A stretch of DNA of 64,000 nt from Sphingopyxis panaciterrae (GTDB taxonomy: Bacteria > Pseudomonadota > Alphaproteobacteria > Sphingomonadales > Sphingomonadaceae). The stretch's first letter is position 1. Every line of letters begins with the position of its first letter. This document shows positions 26,967 through 36,500 of this stretch, piece after piece. The notes below the pieces were generated by a model. The model saw nothing but the letters and a program-made list of their open reading frames with translations. It was not told where the DNA came from and did not search any database. A program made the translations under genes and the position numbers. The stretch lies in assembly GCF_011762125.1 (NCBI RefSeq), contig NZ_JAASQN010000006.1, forward strand, positions 97,001 through 161,000, given 5' to 3'.

Positions 26967-29153
26967 TTACCGTCCCATCGGCGCCGCCGAGTCCGCCAGA
27001 TTGGCTTTCGTCCAGTTCGACCGCTCGATGACATAGGCGCGGATCGCCTCGACGTCCTGCGGGGTCAGCACCTTGGCGAAGCTCACCATGCCGCGATCCT
27101 TCAGCGCGCCGTCGATGATCACCGACTTCCACGCATCGGCATTGGCGAGCGTGCCCGAGACGCGCAGGTCGGGGGTGAAGCCGTTGCCGATCGCGCTGTC
27201 GCCGTGGCAGACTTGGCAATAGCGCCCGTAATGCGCCTTGCCCGCCGTGACCTGCGCCGCGCTCGCGGTCATCGCCGGCGGATTCCACGCCAGCGGAGCC
27301 GCCGCCGCCAGCGCGGGAAGCTGCGCGGTGCCGCCGATCTTGAGTATGACGAGGCGCGGCAGGTTGGGGACCTTGCGCGTCACCCCGCCCGCGATCCCGG
27401 CGACGAGCGGGAACGCCCCGCCCTTGCCGGTCTGGAAAGCGACATATTGCACCCTGCCGACGCGGAAGGTCGAGGGCGCGCTGACGATCCCCGACTGCAT
27501 GTCGAGGTCGAGCAATTGCTTGCCGGTGTCGGCGGCATAGGCGCGGAAGCGGCCGGTGCTGGTGCCCTGGAAGACAAGGTTGCCCGCGGTGGTCATCGTG
27601 CCGCCGTTCCACGCCGCGGGATAGTCGACGCCCCACGCGACCTTGCCCGTGCGCGGATCGAAGGCGACGAGGCGGCCGGTCGTCGCGGCAACCGCGGCGC
27701 GGAACGCTGCCTTGTCGTCGGGCAGCATCGTCTTGTTGAGCGACGTCCCGACGTTGAAGCCCAGCACCTTCCTTTTGTCGAGCTCGTCCATGTCGGCGAG
27801 ATAGCCCTGCGGAATCTGCTGCGCGGGGATATAGACAAGGCCGGTCTTGGGGTTGAAGCTCATCGGGTGCCAGTTGTGCGCGCCAAGCGCGCCGGGGACC
27901 GCGATGAACGGCTTGCCGGTCTTGTAGAAGCGCGATTCGGGATTCTCGATCGGACGGCCGGTCGCCATGTCGTACCCCGACGCCCAGTTGATTCCGTCGA
28001 CGAAGGGCTTGGCGCCCAATAGCTTGCCGTTGGTGCGGTCGATGGTGAAGAAGAAGCCGTTCTTCGGCGCGTGGTACAGCACCTTGGTGGGCGTGCCGTT
28101 CACCGCCTGCTCGGCAAGGATGATCGGCTGGGTTGCGGTATAATCCCACGTCTCGGCCGGGGTTTCCTGATAATGCCATTTATATTTGCCGGTCGTGGCG
28201 TCGAGCGCGACGACCGATGACAGGAACCAGTTGTCGCCCTCGCCGTTCGAGCGCGTGCCGTGGTTCCACGGATTGCCGTTGCCGACGCCGAGATAGATCT
28301 GGTCGAGATCCTTGTCGTAGACGATCGCGTCCCACACGGTGCCGCCGCCGCCCGAAGTCTGCCACTCGCCCTTGTCGGACCATGTCGCGTTGGCCTTGCT
28401 CGCGAAGATATCGTCCGAGGCCGCGCCGTCCTTCGCCTTGGTCGGGTTGGGCGCGGTGTAGAAGCGCCAGCGCTCCTTGCCGGTGTCGGCGTCGTAAGCG
28501 GTGACATAGCCGCGCACGCCGAACTCGGCGCCGCCGTTGCCGATCAGCACCATGTCCTTCACGACGCGCGGCGCGCCGGTGATCGTATAGGGTTTCGACG
28601 TGTCGAAGGTCTGCGTCGACCAGATTTCCTTGCCGGTCTTGCGATCGAGCGCGATCAGGCGGCCGTCGAGCGTACCGACGAACAGCTTGTCCCCCCACAC
28701 CGCGACGCCGCGATTGACGACGTCGCAGCAGGCCGAAACCGCGCGTTCGCCGGGAACCTTGGGGTCGAAGGACCAGAGCTTCTTGCCCGTCACGGCGTCC
28801 CACGCGCTGACCTTCGACCAGGCGTGGGTCACATACATCACGCCGTCGACGACGACGGGCGTGGCTTCCTGTCCGCGGGCATCGTCGAGGTCGGCGAACC
28901 AAGCGAGGCCGAGCTGCCCCACATTCTGATCATTGATGTCGGTGAGCGGACTGAAGCGCTGTTCGTCATAGCTGTAACCGATGCCGGCCCAGTCATCGCC
29001 ATTGCCGCCGGTCCTGAGCAGGGCCTCGCTGGCCTTTTCGGCCTCGTCGAGCGATCCGCCGCCCGAGATGCTCTCATTCTTCGATGCATTGCATGCTGTG
29101 AGTGCCAAAACCGCACCGCCCAGCAGCGCGGCCGAAAAGACCCGTTTCGCCAT
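26967..29153 (-). CDS. PQQ-dependent alcohol dehydrogenase with C-terminal cytochrome c (quinohaemoprotein type), lipoprotein
   Basis: 728 residues. Residues 1-21 form a lipoprotein signal (MAKRVFSAALLGGAVLALTAC). The eight-bladed PQQ propeller (about residues 50-600) includes the adjacent-cysteine pair SACCDVVNRG used for PQQ binding and electron transfer, plus WSFDPKVPGERAVS, GNPWNHGTRSNGEGDNWF and MSFNPKTGLVYIP. The C-terminal domain has a single haem motif CQVCHG (about residue 650) with a methionine ligand in DRGMVSF. Such enzymes oxidise primary or secondary alcohols in the periplasm and pass electrons through their own cytochrome. A perfect TTGACGTTAACGTCAA palindrome lies 25 bases upstream of the ATG. 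Substrate unknown; no pqq synthesis genes are in the window. Confidence 0.93.
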   Translation of the reverse strand: MAKRVFSAALLGGAVLALTACNASKNESISGGGSLDEAEKASEALLRTGGNGDDWAGIGYSYDEQRFSPLTDINDQNVGQLGLAWFADLDDARGQEATPVVVDGVMYVTHAWSKVSAWDAVTGKKLWSFDPKVPGERAVSACCDVVNRGVAVWGDKLFVGTLDGRLIALDRKTGKEIWSTQTFDTSKPYTITGAPRVVKDMVLIGNGGAEFGVRGYVTAYDADTGKERWRFYTAPNPTKAKDGAASDDIFASKANATWSDKGEWQTSGGGGTVWDAIVYDKDLDQIYLGVGNGNPWNHGTRSNGEGDNWFLSSVVALDATTGKYKWHYQETPAETWDYTATQPIILAEQAVNGTPTKVLYHAPKNGFFFTIDRTNGKLLGAKPFVDGINWASGYDMATGRPIENPESRFYKTGKPFIAVPGALGAHNWHPMSFNPKTGLVYIPAQQIPQGYLADMDELDKRKVLGFNVGTSLNKTMLPDDKAAFRAAVAATTGRLVAFDPRTGKVAWGVDYPAAWNGGTMTTAGNLVFQGTSTGRFRAYAADTGKQLLDLDMQSGIVSAPSTFRVGRVQYVAFQTGKGGAFPLVAGIAGGVTRKVPNLPRLVILKIGGTAQLPALAAAAPLAWNPPAMTASAAQVTAGKAHYGRYCQVCHGDSAIGNGFTPDLRVSGTLANADAWKSVIIDGALKDRGMVSFAKVLTPQDVEAIRAYVIERSNWTKANLADSAAPMGR

Positions 29154-29177
29154 CCCATGCTCTCCCGACGCCTATGC

Positions 29178-29193
29178 TTGACGTTAACGTCAA
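29178..29193. promoter_or_regulatory. Perfect 16-bp palindrome upstream of PQQ alcohol dehydrogenase (LiuR/MerR-like)
   Basis: TTGACGTTAACGTCAA is a perfect palindrome 25 bases before the start codon, a repressor-like position over the leader or promoter. The sequence resembles the operators described for the MerR-family regulator LiuR of branched-chain amino acid catabolism (recalled, not checked). Confidence 0.6.
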
Positions 29194-29264
29194 GACTGCG
29201 CGCGAAGGCGGGCGGGTGCAAGCGGGAAAATGGGGGGTGAGAAAGGGGGCACGCTACCCACACT

Positions 29265-29346
29265 CGTCACCCCGGACTTGATCCGGGGTCCACGAAGACG
29301 AGTGCTGCGTTGACGTCATGGATCCCGGATCAAGTCCGGGATGACG
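29265..29346. repeat. Extragenic inverted repeat, CCGGACTTGATCCGG family, copy 3
   Basis: CGTCACCCCGGACTTGATCC and GGATCAAGTCCGGGATGACG flank about 42 bases. It sits between map (stop 29368) and the alcohol dehydrogenase leader. Confidence 0.8.
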
Positions 29347-29367
29347 AAACTGGAACCGTTGCGCCGC

Positions 29368-30207
29368 TCACGCCCAAGGCGGTGCGTTCAACCCCGTGGG
29401 ACTCGCGGTAAAAATCTCGCAGCCGGTTTCGGTAATCCCGATGCTGTGCTCGAACTGCGCCGAGAGCGAGCGGTCGCGCGTCACCGCGGTCCAGCCGTCA
29501 CTCAGCATCTTCACCGCATATTTGCCGGTGTTGATCATCGGCTCGATCGTGAAGAACATGCCGGGGCGGAGTTCGGGCCCGGTGCCGGGGCGGCCGGCGT
29601 GAACGACCTCGGGCGCGTCGTGGAACATCTGTCCCAGCCCATGCCCGCAGAAATCGCGGACGACCGAATAGCGATGGCGTTCGGCATGCTGCTGGATCGC
29701 ATGCGCGACGTCGCCCATGCGGTTGCCGGGCTTCGCCTGCTCGATGCCGAGCATCAGGCATTCATAGGTGACGTCGACCAGCCGCTTCGCCTTTACGCCC
29801 ACATCGCCGACCAGATACATGCGGCTGGTGTCGCCGTGCCAGCCGTCGATGATGCTGGTGACGTCGATGTTGACGATATCGCCGTCGCGCAGCGGCTTGT
29901 CGTCGGGGATGCCATGGCAGACGACATGGTTGATGCTGGTGCAGCAGCTATGGGTGAAGCCGCGATAGCCGAGCGTCGCGGGGATGCCGCCGCCCTCCAG
30001 CATCATCGTGCGGACAAGGTCGTCGATCGCCCCGGTGGTCACGCCGGGCTGAACGAACGGAACGAGCGCGTCGAGAATCTCGGCCGACAGCCGCCCCGCC
30101 TTGCGCATCCCGGCGAAGCCCGCCTCATCATGCAGCTTGATCGTACCGTCGCGGACGCGCGCCGGAGCGGCGGCATCGCCGGTGGTTACGGTGACATAGT
30201 CGTACAT
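29368..30207 (-). CDS. map: Methionine aminopeptidase type I
   Basis: 279 residues; removes the initiator methionine from nascent proteins. The five metal ligands are visible: DIVNIDVTSIIDGWHGDTSRM gives two aspartates, DFCGHGLGQMFHDAP the histidine, MFFTIEPMI one glutamate and AQFEHSIGITE the last. YRGFTHSCCTSINHVVCHGIP is the substrate-pocket segment with its conserved histidine. A roughly 25-residue N-terminal extension before the core is moderate and contains no SH3 zinc domain. Start ATG 30207. It stands alone between the repeat and the Doc toxin gene, same strand. Confidence 0.96.
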   Translation of the reverse strand: MYDYVTVTTGDAAAPARVRDGTIKLHDEAGFAGMRKAGRLSAEILDALVPFVQPGVTTGAIDDLVRTMMLEGGGIPATLGYRGFTHSCCTSINHVVCHGIPDDKPLRDGDIVNIDVTSIIDGWHGDTSRMYLVGDVGVKAKRLVDVTYECLMLGIEQAKPGNRMGDVAHAIQQHAERHRYSVVRDFCGHGLGQMFHDAPEVVHAGRPGTGPELRPGMFFTIEPMINTGKYAVKMLSDGWTAVTRDRSLSAQFEHSIGITETGCEIFTASPTGLNAPPWA

Positions 30208-30251
30208 GGGGGTGATATAGGCGATCTGGCGCCGGATTGCGAGGGGCGAGG

Positions 30252-30635
30252 TCAGGCTGTGGACAGGTGGTCGCGAAACCAGTCGGCCAGCTCTTCTTCC
30301 GCGAGTTCGCCTGCGGCGAGGGCAAGGAATGTTACGACCAATTCGGCGTCCGTAGCGTCCAGCCAGCCACCGTTTCGAACCACAAAGGTTTCGCTGACGA
30401 CCGCCGCCGTCCGCTTGTTTCCATCGACAAAGGGGTGGTTGCAGGCGATTCCAAACGCATAGGAGGCTGCAAGCGCCGCCAGATCGGGTTCGCCATAACC
30501 GGCAAGATTTTGCGGCCGGGCCATGGCGCTTTCAAGCAGCGTGGCATCGCGAATCCCAGCGCCGCCGCCATGTTCTGCGATCTGCTCCTGATGGGCCGCC
30601 AGAGCAGCCTCAAGCGACACCCATTTCCAGGTCAT
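30252..30635 (-). CDS. Doc-type (death-on-curing, Fic fold) toxin
   Basis: 127 residues. The Fic/Doc catalytic motif is intact as HPFVDGNKRTA (about residues 67-77), with ATLLESAMARPQNLAGYGEPD, the conserved Doc N-terminal part. Doc of phage P1 phosphorylates EF-Tu and stops translation; other Fic enzymes AMPylate targets. The upstream antitoxin gene ends nine bases before it, making a two-gene module. The partner is AbrB/MazE-like, not Phd, so this is one of the mixed pairings seen in chromosomal modules. Start ATG 30635. The motif being intact suggests the toxin is functional, inferred only. Confidence 0.93.
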   Translation of the reverse strand: MTWKWVSLEAALAAHQEQIAEHGGGAGIRDATLLESAMARPQNLAGYGEPDLAALAASYAFGIACNHPFVDGNKRTAAVVSETFVVRNGGWLDATDAELVVTFLALAAGELAEEELADWFRDHLSTA

Positions 30636-30644
30636 GGATTCCGC

Positions 30645-30872
30645 CTATTTCGCCAATTCGCGCAATGCGCGTTTGCGGCGCGCCATCACCTCGCGCGCTA
30701 CCTCCATTTCCTCTTCGAAATCGGCGTCGAAGGGAACGAGCTCAATGCCACGCTCAGTATCGCGTACCGACAGCATATCGCCTTGAGCCGCGCCAAGACG
30801 CGCCAGCAGCTCCTTGGGAAGGATAACGGCAGCGCTGTTGCCGACTTTGGTGATCTTGAGCGGCGTGTTCAT
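30645..30872 (-). CDS. AbrB/MazE-type antitoxin
   Basis: 75 residues. The N-terminal swapped-hairpin DNA-binding motif MNTPLKITKVGNSAAVILPKELL is typical of AbrB/MazE/SpoVT proteins (residues 1-48); the acidic, helical C-terminus (DADFEEEMEVAREVMARRKRALRELAK begins near residue 49) is the likely toxin-binding tail. It neutralises the adjacent Doc toxin and probably represses its own promoter; the ATG at 30872 is preceded by GTTATAA, which could be a promoter element inside a short inverted repeat. Antitoxin-first order and 9-base gap are typical of toxin-antitoxin modules. Confidence 0.92.
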   Translation of the reverse strand: MNTPLKITKVGNSAAVILPKELLARLGAAQGDMLSVRDTERGIELVPFDADFEEEMEVAREVMARRKRALRELAK

Positions 30873-30914
30873 ACGCTCGTTATAACATCGCCGCTCAAGA
30901 ATTTCAACCGAAGG

Positions 30915-33254
30915 CTATTCCGCCGCCTTCTCGGCCTTGCCCTTCGCCTTGCCCTTGCCCGCCTTGGGCGGCGCCGAGACGATTTCGAAGGCGAGCGGAT
31001 TGCCGACCTTGGCGTCGTCGCCGGTCTTCATCTTCACCTTGACCTCGCCGCCATGGACGAGCTTGCCGAAGAGCAGTTCCTCGGCGAGCGGCTGCTTGAT
31101 CTTTTCCTGGATCAGGCGGCCCATCGGACGCGCGCCATAGAGCTTGTCATAGCCCTTGCCGGTCAGCCATTCGCGCGCCGCCTCGTCGAGCTGGATGTGG
31201 ACGTTGCGGTCGGCAAGCTGCAGCTCGAGCTCAAGGATGAACTTGTCGACGACGCGCGCGACCACTTCGGGCGGCAGATAGCCGAAGGGGACGATCGCAT
31301 CGAGGCGGTTGCGGAATTCGGGGGTGAAGAGATTCTTCACCGCTTCCTCCTGCACATCCTCGCGCGTGAACTGGCCGAAGCCGATGCCCTCGCGCGCCAT
31401 GTCGCTTGCGCCCGCATTGGTCGTCATGATCAGGATGACGTTGCGGAAGTCGACCGTCTTGCCGTGATGGTCGGTCAGCCGGCCATGATCCATGACCTGC
31501 AACAGGATATTGAACAGGTCGGGATGCGCCTTTTCGATCTCGTCGAGCAGCAGCACGCAATGCGGATTCTGGTCGATCGCATCGGTGAGCAGGCCGCCCT
31601 GATCATAACCGACATAGCCCGGCGGCGCGCCGATCAGGCGGCTGACCGAATGGCGTTCCATATATTCGGACATGTCGAAACGCTGGAGCGGAATACCCAT
31701 GATCGACGCAAGCTGTTTGGCGACCTCGGTCTTGCCGACGCCGGTCGGGCCGCTGAACAGATAGTTGCCGATCGGCTTTTCGGGATCGCGGAGGCCCGCG
31801 CGGCTCAGCTTGATCGCCGACGACAGCACCTCGATCGCGGTGTTCTGGCCGAAGACGACGCGCTTGAGGTCGGTCTCGAGGCTGGCGAGCGTCGCCTTGT
31901 CGTCGCTCGACACCGATTTGGGCGGGATGCGCGCCATTGTCGCGATGACCGCCTCGATCTCCTTGGCGGTGATCGTCTTCTTGCGCTTCGACGGGGCGAC
32001 GAGCATCTGCATCGCGCCGACCTCGTCGATCACGTCGATCGCCTTGTCGGGCAATTTGCGGTCGTTGATGTAGCGCGCTGACAGGTCGACCGCGGCGTTG
32101 ATCGCATCCTGCGTGTAGCGCACCTGATGATGCGCCTCGAACGCGCTGCGCAGACCCGCGAGGATTTTCTTGGTATCCTCAAGGCTCGGCTCGATCACGT
32201 CGATCTTCTGGAACCGGCGCAGCAGCGCGCGATCCTTTTCGAAATGGTTGCGGAACTCCTTGTACGTCGTCGAGCCGATGCAACGGATCACGCCGCCCGA
32301 GAGAGCAGGCTTCAAGAGGTTCGACGCGTCCATCGCGCCGCCCGAAGTAGCACCCGCACCGATGACGGTGTGGATTTCGTCGATGAACAGGATCGCGTGC
32401 GGCAGGCCTTCGAGTTCGGTCACGACCTGCTTCAGCCGCTCCTCGAAATCACCCCTGTAGCGCGTTCCGGCGAGCAGCGCGCCCATGTCGAGCGAATAGA
32501 TGACCGCGGGCAACAGCACCTCGGGCACGTCGCCTTCGATGATCTTGCGCGCGAGGCCTTCGGCGATCGCGGTCTTGCCGACGCCGGGATCGCCGACATA
32601 GAGCGGGTTGTTCTTGCTGCGGCGGCACAGAATCTGGATCGTACGGTCGACCTCGGCGGTGCGGCCGATCAGCGGATCGACCTTGCCGACCTTGGCCTTC
32701 TCGTTGAGGTTGACGGTGAACTGGTCGAGCGCGGTTTCCTTCTTGGACTTGCCGCCGCTGTCCTTGTCCTTCGTCTCTTCCTTTTCCTCGGGCTCGGCCT
32801 GCGGCGAGGGCTTGCCGCCCTTGCCGACGCCGTGGCTGAGGTAGGAGACCGCATCGAGGCGCGTCAGGTCCTGCTGCTGCAGGAAATAGACGGCATAGGA
32901 TTCGCGTTCGGAAAAGAGCGCGACGAGGACGTTGGCGCCCGTCACTTCATCCTTGCCCGACGACTGGACGTGCAGGATCGCGCGCTGGACGACGCGCTGG
33001 AAGCCGCTCGTCGGCGACGGGTCGCTGTGCCCCTCGACCTTCAGGCTGTCGAGTTCGGTGTCGAGATAGTGGACGACCGCCGATTGCAGGTCGTCGAGCG
33101 CGACGCCGCAGGCGCGCATCACTTCGGCGGCATGATCGTCATCGATCAGCGCGTAGAGCAGATGCTCGAGCGTCGCATATTCGTGATGCCGCTCCGACGC
33201 GGCCTTCAGCGCATTGTGCAGGGTCTTTTCGAGGCTTTCCGAAAAGGACGGCAT
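30915..33254 (-). CDS. clpA: ATP-dependent Clp protease ATP-binding subunit ClpA
   Basis: 779 residues: N-domain (MPSFSESLEKTLHNALKAA, to about residue 145), first AAA ring (GDPGVGKTAIAEGLA, SLDMGALLAGTRYRGDFEER), second AAA ring (GPTGVGKTEVAKQLA, LLLDEIEKAHPDLFN) and D2 small domain ending in a Lys/Ala-rich tail. It unfolds proteins for ClpP. The ClpP-docking loop reads EGIGFGQF, an IGF variant of the IGL tripeptide. The ATG at 33254 has AAGGAG eight bases upstream; the upstream in-frame extension is not needed. The adaptor ClpS gene is not adjacent here. The linker at about 155-180 is lysine/glutamate rich. Confidence 0.96.
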   Translation of the reverse strand: MPSFSESLEKTLHNALKAASERHHEYATLEHLLYALIDDDHAAEVMRACGVALDDLQSAVVHYLDTELDSLKVEGHSDPSPTSGFQRVVQRAILHVQSSGKDEVTGANVLVALFSERESYAVYFLQQQDLTRLDAVSYLSHGVGKGGKPSPQAEPEEKEETKDKDSGGKSKKETALDQFTVNLNEKAKVGKVDPLIGRTAEVDRTIQILCRRSKNNPLYVGDPGVGKTAIAEGLARKIIEGDVPEVLLPAVIYSLDMGALLAGTRYRGDFEERLKQVVTELEGLPHAILFIDEIHTVIGAGATSGGAMDASNLLKPALSGGVIRCIGSTTYKEFRNHFEKDRALLRRFQKIDVIEPSLEDTKKILAGLRSAFEAHHQVRYTQDAINAAVDLSARYINDRKLPDKAIDVIDEVGAMQMLVAPSKRKKTITAKEIEAVIATMARIPPKSVSSDDKATLASLETDLKRVVFGQNTAIEVLSSAIKLSRAGLRDPEKPIGNYLFSGPTGVGKTEVAKQLASIMGIPLQRFDMSEYMERHSVSRLIGAPPGYVGYDQGGLLTDAIDQNPHCVLLLDEIEKAHPDLFNILLQVMDHGRLTDHHGKTVDFRNVILIMTTNAGASDMAREGIGFGQFTREDVQEEAVKNLFTPEFRNRLDAIVPFGYLPPEVVARVVDKFILELELQLADRNVHIQLDEAAREWLTGKGYDKLYGARPMGRLIQEKIKQPLAEELLFGKLVHGGEVKVKMKTGDDAKVGNPLAFEIVSAPPKAGKGKAKGKAEKAAE

Positions 33255-33568
33255 GGGCTTATCTCCTTGGGGACAAGCCGGGGAGAGGCCCGCCCGCCAA
33301 CACAAGGTGGCAACGCCGCCGCCCCGCCGCAAGGGAAAAGCGGAGGCGCATGTGAAATTACGATGACAGGCCTTGCATTATGGTTAACGGGACGTTGCCT
33401 TGCCGGCAGCCGGCCAGGCATGGCCGCGCTGCTAAGCGATTGAAAATATCGGTACCGTTCGCACCCCCTTGCGACTCCTCCGGCGGCGCGGCATGACGGC
33501 AGCCAAGGGGGAAATGTGACAGTCAGGTTGCATCCATCGCGATTCGCCCCGCTGCACGGGAGCCTTCC
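33255..33568. other. Divergent intergenic region between clpA and smc (314 bases)
   Basis: Carries both divergent promoters by position, and I see no gene, repeat or clear operator in it. A 26-codon frame at 33363-33443 has no ribosome site and no recognisable product. Confidence 0.6.
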
Positions 33569-36500
33569 GTGCAGATAAAACGGCTGCGCCTGACCGGTTT
33601 CAAAAGCTTCGTCGAACCCACCGAGCTGCGCATCGAGCCCGGGCTGACCGGCGTCGTCGGTCCCAATGGCTGCGGCAAGTCGAACCTGCTCGAGGCGATC
33701 CGCTGGGTGATGGGCGAATCCTCGCCCAAATCGATGCGCGGCGGCGGGATGGAAGATGTCATCTTCGCCGGCACCTCGACGCGGCCGTCGCGCGACTTTG
33801 CCGAGGTTGCGATCCATTGCGATACCGAAGGTGCGATCGTCGCGGGCTTGTCCGACGCGAGCGACGGGCATGAGCTGGAAATCATCCGCCGCATCGAACG
33901 CGGCGCCGGATCGGCGTACCGCGCCAACAGCCGCGACGTGCGCGCCAAGGACGTCGCGCTGATCTTTGCCGACGCCGCGACCGGCGCGCACAGCCCGGCG
34001 CTGGTCAGCCAGGGCAAGATCGCCAATGTCATCGCGGCGAAACCGACCGACCGTCGCGCGATGCTGGAGGAAGCGGCGGGCATCGCCGGACTGCACGTGC
34101 GCCGCAAGGATGCTGAACAGAAACTGCGCGCGACCGAAACCAACCTGACCCGCCTGTCCGAAATCGTCGGCGATATGGAGGTGCGCGCCAATGCGCTGCG
34201 CCGCCAGGCGCGCGCGGCGGAGAAATATAAGAAGCTTTCCGACGACATCCGTATCGCCGAGGCGCGGCTGATCTATGCGCGCTGGCGCGACGCCGCGGCC
34301 GCCGCCGATCAGGCGCGGCGCGACGCCGATGCCGCCGAAGCCGCGGTAAAGACCGCGCAGGACGAGCTCGAAACCATCTCCGCGGCGCAGGTTGCGGTCG
34401 CGACACGCGTCGGCACCGCGCGCGCCGAGGCGCAGGCGCAGCGCGACGCCCTCGCCGAAGCCACCGCGACGCTCGTCCGGCTGCAGGGCGAGGAGCGCGC
34501 GGCGCGCCAGAGGCTCGACGATCTGGCGGCGCAACAGGCGCGGCTCGCCGACGACCGGACCCGCGAAGGCGAACTCGCGCGCGAGGCGCATGCGGCGCTG
34601 ACCGGGCTCGATGCCGAGAGCAAGACGCTGGCGCAGGACATCGCGGCGCATGGCGCCAGCAAGGCGGCGCTCGTCGACGCCAATCAGGCCGCACAGGCGC
34701 GTCTCCGCGATGCCGAGGTCGCGCTCGCCCAAGCGCGCGCCAAGGCGGCGAGCGAAGCTGCCGACCGCCGCATCGCCGTGTCGGCGCGCGACACCGCCGA
34801 AGCCGCGGTGCGCCGCGTCGCAAACGACAAGGCACGCGTCGACGCCGAGGTGGCCGCGCTCGGCGACAGCGCAGCGCTGACGGCCGCACAGGCAGAGAGT
34901 GCCAGCGCGGCCGTCGATGCCGAAGCCGCGATCGCCACGGCCGAAACCGCCTTGCAGGAGGCCGAGGCCGACCGCGAAGCCACCGCCGCCGCCCTGGCCA
35001 CCATCGAAGCGGGCCTTGCCGAAGCGCGCGCCGCGCTGGCCGCGCTCGACGGCGAGGCCGCGACGCTCGAACGCGCGCTCGCCGCCGCAAAGAGCGGCGA
35101 CGACCGCATTCTCGACCAGCTTCGCGTCACCCCGGGCTATGAGGCCGCACTCGCCGCCGCGCTCGGCGACGATCTCGACGCGGGCACCGCAAAGGACGCC
35201 GCGCGCAGCTGGGGCGGCGCCGATCGGGCCAAGGGCGACCCTGCGCTGCCCGCCGGGACACAATCACTTGCCGATTTCGTGCAGGCGCCCGCCGCGCTGG
35301 CCCGCCGCCTCGCGCAGGTCGCGGTCGCCGACACCGACGGTGGCCAGCCGCTCGCGGTCGGGCAGCGGCTCGTCACGCACGACGGCGTGATGCGCCGCTG
35401 GGACGGCTTCGTGACGCGCGGCGACGGCGCGACCGCGACCGAGCGGCTGCAACGCCAGAACCGCCTCGAAGCGCTCGCGGCACAGCGCCCCCAAGTCGAA
35501 CTTGGTGTGCAGGAATTGTGCGACCGGCGCGACGCCGCCGCCGCCAAAGCCACCGAACTCGCCGAAGCGGCCGGCGCGGCGCGCAAGGGGTTGGCGCAGG
35601 CCGACGAAGCCCGGCGTACCACGCTACGCGCCGCCGATCAGGCGCAGGCCGCGCTCGATCGCCACCACGATGCCGCGGCGCTGTTCGACCGCCGTCTCGC
35701 CGAGATCGCCGAAGCCGCGAAAGAGGCCGCCGACGCGTTCGCCGTGCAGGACGCCGCGCTGGCCGCGCTCCCCGACGACAGCATCGCGCGCGCCGCGCTC
35801 GATGGCGAGGAAGCGGCGACCGACCGGGCGCGCACCAACGCCGCGGACGCGCGCGACGCGCTCGCCGCGCACGATCGCGCCCTCGCCGGCCTCAGCGAAC
35901 GGCAGGCGGTCGTCACCGCCGAGATCAGAAGCTGGAAGGCGCGCGCGGGCGAGGCGGCGCGCCGCGTCGCCGAAATGGACAAGCGCGCCGCAGCGCTCGC
36001 CGCCGAAGCCGCCAAGCTGGCCGATGTCCCCGAAAAGCTGGCGGCGCAGCGCCTCGCCGCCGAAACGCAGCAAGCGGACCGGCGCGACAAGGTCGCCGCC
36101 GCCGAAGCGCAGGAGCGCGAGGCCGAAGCCGCGCTGCGCGAAGCCGAAACCGCGCTGACCGCGATCCGCGAGCGCGTCGCGGCGGCGCGCGAGACCCGCG
36201 CCGGTGCGGCTGCGCGCTCCGAAAATGCCGAACTGCGCCGCATCGAAATGGGCCGCCTGTCGGGCGAGCGCTTCGAATGTCCGCCGCCGCTGTTGCCGCA
36301 AAAGGCCGGCTTCGAAAGCGACTCGGTCAGCGATGCCGTGCACGAGTCCGCGCAGCACGACCGGCTGATCGCCGACCGCGAGCGACTTGGCCCGGTCAAC
36401 CTCGTCGCTGCCGACGAACTCGCCATACTCGATACCGAGCGCGAGAAGAGCGCCGGCGAAATCGAGGAACTGACCCAGGCGGTCAATCGCCTGCGCGGAT

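Noticed and set aside
33363..33443. 26-codon plus-strand frame between clpA and smc
   Set aside because: No ribosome site, no similarity to known small proteins.
33255..33568. clpS adaptor gene upstream of clpA
   Set aside because: The gap is only 314 bases, divergent to smc, and has no frame matching ClpS.
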